Source: Halovenus amylolytica
GTDB lineage: Archaea > Halobacteriota > Halobacteria > Halobacteriales > Haloarculaceae
Assembly (NCBI GenBank): GCA_004015825.1
Contig: ML137215.1
Span: 182,554-246,553, forward strand
Reading direction: 5' to 3'
DNA length: 64,000 nt
Part shown: positions 7,846-15,852 of the stretch, in pieces
Layout of the letters: every line of letters starts with the position of its first letter
How positions within the stretch are numbered: the first letter of the stretch is position 1
Position numbers and translations under genes: made by a program
The notes under the pieces: generated by a model
Databases searched by the model: none
What the model saw: the letters and a program-made list of their open reading frames with translations, nothing else
What the model was told of the DNA's origin: nothing

Positions 7846-8195
7846 CCGTGCTACACACTATGTTCATGTCATGGCAAATATCTTGCGGAAACAGTGGGAA
7901 ATCCAGCCCTGCAATAGAACGGTGGATTGTCACACTATGCTGTCCGCTTGACCCCCGCCTGTTCGCTCCTCGGTTCCGACAGAGCGTCGGAACACTCGTC
8001 ACTCACGGGAAGGCGGGGGTATGCGCTCGTATCTCTATCAGTGGGAATCTGGTCCCACTCTGCTAGATAATGGAGACGTGAATTGACGCCGAGTCGTCAC
8101 GTGGGATAGAAAATGCGTATCCGTCCCGGCACCGAGAAGCCGATTCCACCCTTGACGACCCAGAAGTTTTGATACCAGTGCTCGACACATCCGAT
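7846..8195. other. IS left end and promoter region of the DUF1028 gene
   Basis: Holds the IS left-end hairpins at 7973-7993 and 8040-8059, and a wider inverted repeat CCCCCGCCT (7952-7960) with AGGCGGGGG (8012-8020). No gene is supported. The remainder, about 8060-8195, is the upstream region of the rightward DUF1028 gene. Confidence 0.5.
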
Positions 8196-8903
8196 ATGAC
8201 GTTCAGCATCTGTGTCAGAGAATCGTACGAAGACGACGATGGAGACGAGCAAACTCGATTCGGAGTCGCAGTCACGACTCGACTGGCTGGGGTCGGAAAC
8301 CTCTGTCCGTTCGCAAACGCATACGGCGCCGTCGCGACACAAAGTTTCGTCAACACAGATCTCGGGCGACGAGGGGTCCAGTATCTCGCAGACGGCCTGG
8401 CCGTTGACGATGCACTCCAATCACTCCTGAACGCGGACGATGGGAGTCCACAGCGACAACTCCACGGGGTTGGGCGCGACGGCGAGTTCGCGTTCTCCGG
8501 CGACGAGTGCAAGGATTGGTTCGGTCACATCGTGGACGAGAATTTCACAGTCGCTGGAAATCTCCTCACGGGAGAGGCAGTCATAGCGGAAACTGCTGCT
8601 ACGTACCGAGAAACGAGCGACGAGGACCGCCCACTTGCGAAGCGACTCGTCGACTGTCTCGCAGCTGGCCACGAAGAGGGCGGCGACAAACGAGAAGAAC
8701 TACACGTCCACAGTGCTGCCATCGTCGTGGCCCGAACAGAGGACCTGGCCGTGACGCCTGCATACGACAACTTGCGAGTCGATGCGACGGAGACGCCAAT
8801 TGCAGAGTTACGAGAAACGATGGAGCTAGCGACGGAGAGCTACGAGATGGCCCTCGAACGATACGAAGATGCCTACGAAGAAGACGAAGACAGCGGATTG
8901 TAA
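8196..8903 (+). CDS. DUF1028 (Ntn-hydrolase-like) protein
   Basis: The start at ATG 8196 gives MTFSICVRE, matching the typical DUF1028 beginning (TFSIVA) and trimming nine unconserved residues. The 235-residue protein carries FGVAVTTRLAGVGNLCPFANAYGAVATQS, a strong family signature, then NLLTG around the middle. DUF1028 proteins have an Ntn-hydrolase-like fold and unproven activity, perhaps peptidoglycan or acyl-amide cleavage. The last ~40 residues form an acidic helix. It stands alone next to the IS element. Confidence 0.85.
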   Translation: MTFSICVRESYEDDDGDEQTRFGVAVTTRLAGVGNLCPFANAYGAVATQSFVNTDLGRRGVQYLADGLAVDDALQSLLNADDGSPQRQLHGVGRDGEFAFSGDECKDWFGHIVDENFTVAGNLLTGEAVIAETAATYRETSDEDRPLAKRLVDCLAAGHEEGGDKREELHVHSAAIVVARTEDLAVTPAYDNLRVDATETPIAELRETMELATESYEMALERYEDAYEEDEDSGL

Positions 8904-9050
8904 TAGCATTGTGGCGATATAAGTCAACGGAACTTTGTGTAATTCTGTTCACGTTAGCTCGGTACTTGTGTAAAAATCAGTCACTATCGGCTCGCAGTGT
9001 GCCGAGGGTCTCGCCCATATCGTCCTCAAAGAAGACACAAATCCGGGCAA

Positions 9051-9905
9051 TCACTTCTCGGATTGTGTTTCTGGCGGTGCGTCCCACTCGTCACCATTGT
9101 CCTGTGGCTCGTAGCCAATCGTTTCTCGTGCATGCACGAGATCGTCGAGCCAGCGGCGCTCGTTGGCGCTGACACCATAGAAGTGGCCCCACTCGACGGT
9201 CTTGTCTTGGAGACAGCACTCGACGAGGTGGGCCAGGTCGCGTCGCGACTGCCAGAGGCCTTTCATGCGGGCGACCTGTTGCTCGTACGCATCACTCCCG
9301 CGTTCCCAGCGACCCGCCTCCACGCCGCGCTCGGCGTCGCCGTATGGGTGGTCGTATTGCGACTCACGAACGGACCCGATTCTGAGCGCGTAGAAACGAA
9401 CATCGTGTGCTTCCGCGGCGAGTCGTCCGAGATCCTCGCCGTAGCTCTTCGAGAGTCCGTACAGCGAATCCGGCCGATGCGGTTCGTCGTGGCCAGCGAC
9501 GATTCCCTCGTCGTGATAGACACGCGGTGAGTTTCGCACTTCGACCATCCCGACTGCGTGATTCGAGGAGGCGAAAACGATCGACTCGACGCCCGCGTCG
9601 ATTGCCGCCTCGTAGACGTTGTTGATCCCCTCGAGGTTAGCCTGAAGCGTGGGCGACCAGCTAACCTCCCGAGAGGTATGGCTGAACTTGCCATCCTCCT
9701 GGATCAGTGCCAGATGGACGATCGCCTCCTGCTCGTCGAAACTCGGGCGGATCACCTCGTAATCGCGAACGTCTGCCACCACCGATTCGCCCGGACCATC
9801 GGTCTCAACGACATCGAGAAGTGTGAAGTCATACGTATCGTCCGAGAGGTGGTCCGTGATCGCTGTGCCGACTGTCCCGGCCGCACCCGTGATGAGGACA
9901 TCCAT
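9051..9905 (-). CDS. NAD-dependent sugar dehydrogenase, Azf / uronate-dehydrogenase-like SDR
   Basis: A 284-residue extended SDR with TGAAGTVG (residues 6-13), FASSNHAVGM, the catalytic YGLSK and the C-terminal phrases SRRDLAHLVECCL and YGVSANERRW...GYEPQDN. The combination SSNHAVG + YGxSK + SxRDxxHLxECC + YxPQDN is shared with haloarchaeal Azf (NAD-dependent glucose-6-phosphate dehydrogenase) and with uronate dehydrogenases. Substrate is therefore a sugar phosphate or uronic acid; which one is not decidable from sequence. The gene is alone, with an AT-rich upstream region. Confidence 0.8.
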   Translation of the reverse strand: MDVLITGAAGTVGTAITDHLSDDTYDFTLLDVVETDGPGESVVADVRDYEVIRPSFDEQEAIVHLALIQEDGKFSHTSREVSWSPTLQANLEGINNVYEAAIDAGVESIVFASSNHAVGMVEVRNSPRVYHDEGIVAGHDEPHRPDSLYGLSKSYGEDLGRLAAEAHDVRFYALRIGSVRESQYDHPYGDAERGVEAGRWERGSDAYEQQVARMKGLWQSRRDLAHLVECCLQDKTVEWGHFYGVSANERRWLDDLVHARETIGYEPQDNGDEWDAPPETQSEK

Positions 9906-10078
9906 AATAACACCACTGATAGTTATCAGACATAGTTATATAAATTATATCTAACAAGTGTAGCGAGAGAATCTCGAGCGGCGTGAGCGAATACTTTGAT
10001 CAGCGATGAAACTCGATCCTCGAATCTATTTTTGATATATTTATCACTTTCAGATATTATATCAAAACTTTAGATATT
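9906..10078. other. AT-rich promoter region of the sugar dehydrogenase
   Basis: Short imperfect inverted repeats around 9910-9940 (ACTATCAGT and AACTATG motifs) and runs of AT (9938-9952, 10027-10070) are seen. No coding frame is supported. Its right part is the flank of a transposase remnant. Confidence 0.4.
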
Positions 10079-10443
10079 CGTGTTGACCGTCTCTGGAAGG
10101 CCGTTCACGACCGTGTACAGAAAGCAGATCTACAGCCAACCAAGGAGAAAGCGTCGAACCAGGTTACGGTCGACGAGACAGTGATTCGCATCAAAGACTA
10201 GCAGTATTAGCTGTATACAGTTCATACACTGATAAACGAATAATCCTGTTCTACAGTTTGTTTCGACGACGAATTACGCTTTGACCAAAGTTCAGCTCAG
10301 AGAATCAATAATATGTGATGCCGAAGACGCTGTCTCTCTCATTGACGGCGCGAATCACTTCCAGACTGCACTTCACCCAGCAGGGTACCGATTTGATATC
10401 CACAACTGTCGAACTCAAGATATATTGAATATCTTAATTAAAT
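10079..10443 (+). pseudogene. degenerate IS6-like DDE transposase remnant
   Basis: Joining frames across stops and frameshifts gives pieces of a haloarchaeal IS6-type transposase: RVDRLWKAVHDRV, then the first catalytic Asp in VTVDETVIRIKD, a broken middle (about 10200-10315), and DAEDAVSLIDGANHFQTAL (from 10318), which holds the second Asp region and the following helix. In-frame stops (TAG at 10199-10201) and at least two frame changes show it is dead. The N-terminal HTH and the C-terminal Glu region are missing. The family is recognised by the VDETVIRI and FLIDGxxxLQTA-like blocks. It decayed in AT-rich DNA. Confidence 0.7.
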
Positions 10444-10617
10444 AGATATATTTACGAGATCTGTCTTTACACTACGGATGGCTGAATTTCCGTAGCAGGG
10501 TGGATGCACTTCTTTACTTTGAAAAGATCTTTTCAAGTATGTCCTTCTCACAGTATCGGTCGAATTTTCAGATCGAGAAGGTCGGTCCGGAACTCCCGGG
10601 TTCGGAGCCGCTTGCGG

Positions 10618-12690
10618 TCAAAATTCGGTCGTGCTGTAATCGTCGAACACACCGGCTGCTTCGACTGATTGTGCGTCTTTTGGCAACAGGGCGACACAGA
10701 GATACAGAACCTCGGTCTCCGCGTACATGTACGCGAGTAGATTCGCGAGACGCTCACCGTCGATCATTTCGACAGAATCGAGCAAGAGAAACGGCACCGC
10801 ACGGTCGACATCGTGGACGATGTATCCCGCGAGTGAGACGACGAGTCCGATCACCTCCCGTTCCGACTCCGAGAGCGTCCCGACAGTGTCTTCGTACATC
10901 GAGCCATCCGCTGTTTCGCGGACGATATGCAGTTCGAACGACGACTCAGCAGCCCCCCCGGAACGCTTGCGTTCGAGCCAGACGCGGGCGATATTGCTGT
11001 ATTCGAGCCGTTCGATCAGATCCTCCATAATCGAGTTGAGCGTCTCGACCAGCTCCCCCTCCAGTCGGTCGATCCGGCCCCTGAGATCCGCCAGTTCGTC
11101 AGAAATCTCGGCTCGCTCGTCTTCGGCTTCCGAGCGCTCTCTGTCGATCGCTTCGATCGCCTCGATCTCGCTGCCGACCTCGTCCAGTTGGCTCTCCAGA
11201 CGGCCCCGTTTTCGTTCGAGGTGCGTGAGCTCTTTGTGCGCAGTAATGAACTCACTCGGATCCTCGGCGTCCTCTGCATCTTCGATTTCACTCTCGATTG
11301 CCTGTATCTCCTCTGTGCGTTGCTCGATTTGCCGCTGATTATCCGCACGTTCGGCCTCTAGAGCGTCGATTTTTTCGGCGTGTTGGTCGATCCGACTATC
11401 GAGTTCCTCTAACTGTCGAGTGAGCTTCTCGTATGTCTCCAGACGCTCTTCGAGCGAGGCCCGTTCGTTTTTCCGTTCGTCTACCTGCGATTCGATCTCC
11501 TGTAGCTCACTCCGGTGCTCGGTGGCGATGGTCCGGAGCGTTTCGAGCCGGTTCGTGATCGCTCCGTGCTCGACTGTACTCCCACAGGTCCAGCATTCGA
11601 CTGTCTGTGACTCCGGATCGAGTTGTGCTGTCAGGTCCTGGCCCTCGAAGCCAGTCATCTCCCCGTCGAGAAACGTCTCGTTCGCGCTGATTACCGCCTG
11701 GAGATTTTCGATCGACTCCGCTAGACGCTCTTTTGTTTCGACGAGCGTGGCTATCTCGGTGCCGAGTTCGTCGATGTTCGACTCGACTCGGTCCGGATCC
11801 TCGAACTCGGCCTCCTTCGAACGGAGTCTCTCGCGCTGCTCGATCAACTCTGTCCGTTCCGAACGACGGAATTCGAGCTGTTGGTCGATCTCGTCACCAC
11901 GCTGATTTACACTGGCGAGTTCTTCCCTGCGTGTTTCGAGTTTCGAGCGGAGGTGTGCCGTGTCGTCCGACTCGTCGGCTCTGGATTCGATCTCTTCGAC
12001 GGTGGATTCGAGCGTTGCGATCTCTGTTTCGACGGCTTCCAGCTCCGATTCGAGACTCGCCCGTCGCTGTTCGAGTTCGGGCAGTTCGCTTTTCCGGCGC
12101 GTTCCACGCTCGATGGTCTCGTCGAGATCCGCTCGCCTCTCTGTGAGCTCCGAAATACGTCGCTGGATCTCCGCGGTATCGACTGGTTTCATCAGAATAT
12201 CACGGAGGTCCGTTCCGTCTACGACGGCACGTCGGGCCGGACAATCCGCAAACAGCGCAACGAAGATATCGACGAGCTCTGACTGCTCTGTGTATGGCGT
12301 TCCTGTTTTCCGGGTTCGCTGCCCGTTTCCCGTGTACTCGCGAGTGTACGTCTCTTCGCCGACTGTCAGTTCGATTCGTCCCTCGTCGGAGTCAGTCTTT
12401 AGCTGCGCTGCCGAGTGGTCGCCCCCCAAGCCGGCAGCGAGTGACCGGAGAAACGACGTCCGGTTCGTTGCATTCCGACCGACCAGTATCGAAATCCCTG
12501 GTGTCAGATCGTACTCGGCGCTGGCGATACCGCCGAGATTCTGGATGCGGATTCGACAGCGAGTGTCTGCAGCTGCTGACTTTCCAGCTTCGGCTCCGCC
12601 ATCACACCGGATCTGTCGGCCGTCGGGTGGCTGCAAACTGGTCGTTCGCTCACGGCGGTCTGGTTGATTGTCGCTCTTTTCTATCCTCAT
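10618..12690 (-). CDS. archaea-specific SMC-like coiled-coil ATPase (Sph3-type), partner of RdfA
   Basis: 690 residues: an N-terminal ABC-ATPase half, long coiled coils, and a C-terminal ATPase half. The P-loop position (residues 71-79) reads GRNATNRTS instead of GxxGxGKS/T, a feature of the haloarchaeal SMC-related family rather than an obvious mutation. A CWTC zinc-hook-like CxxC lies near residue 368 between the two coiled-coil arms, a signature-like LSESEREVIG near 605-615, and a Walker-B-like FLLLDSVEMID near 635. The gene starts 57 bases after the rdfA stop on the same strand, the same pairing as rdfA and sph3 in Haloferax volcanii. Probable role is chromosome or cell-shape organisation; whether it hydrolyses ATP is unclear. 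Confidence 0.8.
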   Translation of the reverse strand: MRIEKSDNQPDRRERTTSLQPPDGRQIRCDGGAEAGKSAAADTRCRIRIQNLGGIASAEYDLTPGISILVGRNATNRTSFLRSLAAGLGGDHSAAQLKTDSDEGRIELTVGEETYTREYTGNGQRTRKTGTPYTEQSELVDIFVALFADCPARRAVVDGTDLRDILMKPVDTAEIQRRISELTERRADLDETIERGTRRKSELPELEQRRASLESELEAVETEIATLESTVEEIESRADESDDTAHLRSKLETRREELASVNQRGDEIDQQLEFRRSERTELIEQRERLRSKEAEFEDPDRVESNIDELGTEIATLVETKERLAESIENLQAVISANETFLDGEMTGFEGQDLTAQLDPESQTVECWTCGSTVEHGAITNRLETLRTIATEHRSELQEIESQVDERKNERASLEERLETYEKLTRQLEELDSRIDQHAEKIDALEAERADNQRQIEQRTEEIQAIESEIEDAEDAEDPSEFITAHKELTHLERKRGRLESQLDEVGSEIEAIEAIDRERSEAEDERAEISDELADLRGRIDRLEGELVETLNSIMEDLIERLEYSNIARVWLERKRSGGAAESSFELHIVRETADGSMYEDTVGTLSESEREVIGLVVSLAGYIVHDVDRAVPFLLLDSVEMIDGERLANLLAYMYAETEVLYLCVALLPKDAQSVEAAGVFDDYSTTEF

Positions 12691-12747
12691 GTAGCTACAC
12701 CTACAGTGACCAGTGTGTTATGTATCCCGGTTTTCTGGAGAAATAAA

Positions 12748-13395
12748 CTACTCCTGGCAGTTGCAGCCTCCTGCATCCAGGAGTTCTTTGATCCGGAATG
12801 TCTCAGAGCAGTGGTCACACTGGATGCGTGTACTGAACACCCGAAACTCTCCCCCGTCGATCAATCCCTTGGTGCCTGCGCGTTCGAGCGCACTTTCGAC
12901 TCCGTTCTCGTACTGTCGCTGATAGGCTTCGAGGGCGTCTTTGAACTCGTCGAATGTATCGAACCCGCCTCGTGAAGTCGAAACGTCCAGATGCTCGTTG
13001 AGATGCCGTCGGACCGTCTCGTGAGAGACGTATGATCCCGTCAGCAGTTCGATGTCGAGCTGTCCGGCAACAGTCGCACGGAGGTCGTCTCGTCGGGTCG
13101 CTGGGATCGTCTCCTCGCCCTGGAGTGCTGCCCTGACGGTACCTGGCTCTGTTTCGGGGGGGTTGTCGATCACCCCCAGCGCCACTGCTGTAATCCGGTC
13201 GTTGATGTAGTCGGCTAACTCGTGCAGTGTCGCATCCCCATCTTCGTAGCGCCGACGGAGTTCGTCATCGATCCCCTGCAACTGATAGGCTTCCGTGACG
13301 CGTGCCAGTTTGCAACACGCATCCGGAATATCCGGCTTCGTTCCGGACACCGGTGGTATCTGTCCGTGAGTGTCGGCCAGTTCGTCTCTGTCCAT
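12748..13395 (-). CDS. rdfA: RdfA-like rod-determining factor family protein
   Basis: A 215-residue protein starting with ATG at 13395. It has a helical N-terminus (YQLQGIDDELRRRYEDGDATLHELADYIN), a central DNA-binding-like segment (SYVSHETVRRHLNEHLDV, residues about 120-137) and a C-terminal zinc site made from CDHC and CNC. These features and the downstream SMC-like gene match the haloarchaeal RdfA family, whose Haloferax member is needed for the rod cell type. Here it is the first gene of a two-gene operon. Haloarchaea carry many paralogues, so orthology to the characterised RdfA is not assured. Confidence 0.7.
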   Translation of the reverse strand: MDRDELADTHGQIPPVSGTKPDIPDACCKLARVTEAYQLQGIDDELRRRYEDGDATLHELADYINDRITAVALGVIDNPPETEPGTVRAALQGEETIPATRRDDLRATVAGQLDIELLTGSYVSHETVRRHLNEHLDVSTSRGGFDTFDEFKDALEAYQRQYENGVESALERAGTKGLIDGGEFRVFSTRIQCDHCSETFRIKELLDAGGCNCQE

Positions 13396-13923
13396 CGAGT
13401 ATCCCTTTGTGAAACGATGTAATCAAAACTGCGACGCTGGTCGAGACGAAACACCCTCCTCTGGGTTGCTATCCGGACCGGGTTCGGACGCTGCGTTTGC
13501 AAGCTACTGTGCTTATCGAGGTTACTCACAAGTAACAGTCTCCTACAGGTGCTCGTCTCTACGAGTTTGCTGTAACGAGTGGGATTTTCTGGATTTGTGT
13601 TTCTCACCCGTTTCATCGGAAGTCTGGCGACAGTTCCCTCGGAAAATTCACCAAAATTATAACTGAGATCTGAATTAGTTTTTTGTTACTCCCGGTAAAA
13701 GCCGATTATAGTGTAGATGGGACTCGAAAAGAGCAGTTTCAGAATTCGAGAGTGTTACAAAAAGTTGCTTATTTGAAATATTTTCGGGGTTCTGGTCACA
13801 CGATCTCGACAGGTCCATCTCCGTCCGGTTGTCCCCGGAACGTCGATCCGACGAATGCTGAATCCGAGAGTTCCAGTCGTTGGGTGGGGGTTTATACATC
13901 CTCGTGAACAAGTGCCACGAAAT
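13396..13923. other. intergenic region between rdfA and the pentapeptide-repeat gene
   Basis: A 528-base divergent region. It holds a perfect small hairpin GTTACT-CACA-AGTAAC (13521-13536), a T-run TTTTTTG (13679-13685) and AT-rich promoter material. A TATA-like TTTATACAT (13889-13897) lies about 30 bases before the start at 13924. No convincing gene is present. Confidence 0.45.
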
Positions 13924-15714
13924 ATGGCTGGCTCACCACACGATGTCTGTGGGTATCAGTGGCCGGCAGATCGCGCGGGGAGTGATGCAGTTCACCCGTC
14001 CTGTTGCACTCGCACGCCTCTCGAAGGCTCTGACCGGTGTCTCTGGCATACCTCGGGGGACGAAAAGTCGGGTGACCAGCTGGCGGAGGCCTGTACGACA
14101 GCCGAAATTCGAGCAAAAACGACACCCTACGCCGAGCTACTCGACGGTGCTGATCTGTCGAACTGTACGCTGACCGCTGTTTCGCTGGGGGGGACAGCGC
14201 TCCGGAACGCGGATCTTTCCGGAGCAGATCTCTCCGGTGCGACACTGAGCGAGGTGAATCTCGCGAACGCCACGCTCACCGGAGCAGACCTATCTGGGGC
14301 AGATCTGTCGGAGGCCGATCTCTCCGGTGCCAACCTGCGTGGGGCCACACTCATCGGCGCGACGCTGAAGGGTGCGACACTGACGAACAGCAATTTCAGA
14401 GATGCTGATCTGTCGAACGCGAATCTCGGCCGTGCAGATCTGACTCACGCGACACTCTACGAGGCAACCATGACGAACGCGTATCTCGGCCGTGCCAGCC
14501 TGGTCAGTGCAAATCTCGAGAGTGCCGATCTGACGGGGGCGAACTTCGGACGGGCTGACCTGACCGACGCGATCCTCGGCCGGGCCACACTCGTTCGGGC
14601 GACGCTCCAGGGAACCATCCTCACCGATGCGAGTCTCGGGCGAGCAGAGCTCTCGCGTGCGAATCTGTTCAAGGCGGATCTGACCGGCGCTTATCTCGGT
14701 CGGGCGACGCTTCGTGACACGCGATTCGAGGACGCGACGCTGACCGATGCGAATCTCGGCCACGCCGACCTGACCGATGCAAACCTTCACCACGCCGTCT
14801 TGCCGGGGTCGAACCTCGGGCGTGCTGAACTGGTCGATGCGAACCTGGAAGACGCCGATCTCGCGGGTTCGAACCTCGCAAACGCCATCCTGACTGGGGC
14901 GGATCTCGACGGTGCAACACTCTCCGGGGCGAATCTCCGTCGAGTGGATCTGACCGATGCCACCCTCGAAGGGGCCGAGTTGGCCGACGCAGACCTCAGA
15001 CTTGCGACGCTCCGTAACGCCTCGCTGGCCGAGATCGCCCTCGTCGAAGCCAGCCTGCAGCGGGCTGATCTGACTGGCACGGATCTCAGGGACGGCAACC
15101 TCTCGGGCTGCGATCTCCGGGACAGCACCATCCAGGATATCGTCGTGAGCCAGGGGACACGGTGTGGGAAACAGAGCCGGGCGGAGGCGGACGCCGACGA
15201 CGCCACGGCGTGGGATGCGATCGCCCGCGCGTACAACGAACTGAAAAGCACATTCAGTGCGGCCGGACTCGTCGACAAGGCGCGCCAGTACCACGTGCTG
15301 GAGCGACGAGCCCGTGGCTTCGAGGCCAGATCGAACGCCTCGATCATGGGCTATCTCCAGTTTCACGAGGGGAGCCCAGTTCCTGTCGTCTCCCGGGAAC
15401 ACGGCAATTTCAGATCATACGGTGTGTACGTCAGCTCACTCGCCTCACGTGTGACCACTGGCTTCGGAGTCCGACCGCTCCGACTCGTTCTCTGGATGCT
15501 GTTTCTGTTCGGAATTTCTGCAGCTCTCTATACCATCGATCCGGGAATCTCGGACAGCGTCTATCACAGTGTCGTGACGTTTACCACCGCACCGCCACCC
15601 GGCAGCGCGCCGACGATACCGGTCGTGCGGGCGGTCGAACTGATCGAGACGTTCGGCGGAACGTTGCTCATCGTTTTGCTGGGGTACGTCCTCGGCAACC
15701 GCGAACGGTTCTGA
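13924..15714 (+). CDS. pentapeptide-repeat protein with N-terminal Cys/His module and C-terminal two-TM channel-like domain
   Basis: 596 residues from ATG 13924, chosen because a TATA box lies about 30 bases upstream and because the first residues then form a Cys/His-rich module (CGYQW, CCTRT, RCLWH, residues about 9-42) likely to bind zinc. Residues ~72-405 are an almost unbroken run of A(D/N)LxxA pentapeptides that should form a long right-handed beta-helix. A helical linker (~425-480) follows, then two membrane segments (about 517-540 and 577-593) flanking a short loop TFTTAPPPGSAP like a pore loop of the ion-channel-2 type. Possibly a regulated channel or membrane sensor. It is next to, but divergent from, rdfA-SMC. 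The ligand is unknown. Confidence 0.85.
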   Translation: MAGSPHDVCGYQWPADRAGSDAVHPSCCTRTPLEGSDRCLWHTSGDEKSGDQLAEACTTAEIRAKTTPYAELLDGADLSNCTLTAVSLGGTALRNADLSGADLSGATLSEVNLANATLTGADLSGADLSEADLSGANLRGATLIGATLKGATLTNSNFRDADLSNANLGRADLTHATLYEATMTNAYLGRASLVSANLESADLTGANFGRADLTDAILGRATLVRATLQGTILTDASLGRAELSRANLFKADLTGAYLGRATLRDTRFEDATLTDANLGHADLTDANLHHAVLPGSNLGRAELVDANLEDADLAGSNLANAILTGADLDGATLSGANLRRVDLTDATLEGAELADADLRLATLRNASLAEIALVEASLQRADLTGTDLRDGNLSGCDLRDSTIQDIVVSQGTRCGKQSRAEADADDATAWDAIARAYNELKSTFSAAGLVDKARQYHVLERRARGFEARSNASIMGYLQFHEGSPVPVVSREHGNFRSYGVYVSSLASRVTTGFGVRPLRLVLWMLFLFGISAALYTIDPGISDSVYHSVVTFTTAPPPGSAPTIPVVRAVELIETFGGTLLIVLLGYVLGNRERF

Positions 15715-15852
15715 GAGCCCGCCTCCTCGCTGGCTGCTGGCGGGTCACTCCAATTCTTAACGAAAGATCATCTTTTTATAGCTACCATCTGAATGTCACT
15801 ACGTGCCTAGACAACAGTACACATTCGGCCGGGTACCGGGGGAGAGATAACG

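Larger units (their letters stand above)
5975..8059 (-). mobile_element. IS200/IS605-family insertion sequence (tnpA + tnpB)
   Basis: Complete-looking IS605-type element read on the minus strand: a Y1 transposase, an overlapping tnpB, and structured ends without classical inverted repeats. The right end has hairpins at 5985-6004 (stem CCTCCGCG, loop TGAA) and 6005-6021 (AATCCC/GGGATT). The left end has hairpins at 7973-7993 (GTTCCGAC/GTCGGAAC) and 8040-8059 (AGTGGGA/TCCCACT). The minus strand reads TCAA at 5978-5975, the tetranucleotide used as right-end cleavage site in IS608, so I place the edge there. The exact left edge is uncertain by some tens of bases. Confidence 0.75.

Noticed and set aside
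14140..15140. Dense short repeats resembling a CRISPR or minisatellite array
   Set aside because: The periodicity is 15 bases and encodes A(D/N)LxxA pentapeptides in one frame; there are no conserved repeats with unique spacers.
14290..15402. Long minus-strand frame (370 codons) across the pentapeptide gene
   Set aside because: It is a shadow of the repetitive plus-strand gene: its protein has low-complexity periodic composition, no known motif, and overlaps a clearly real gene.
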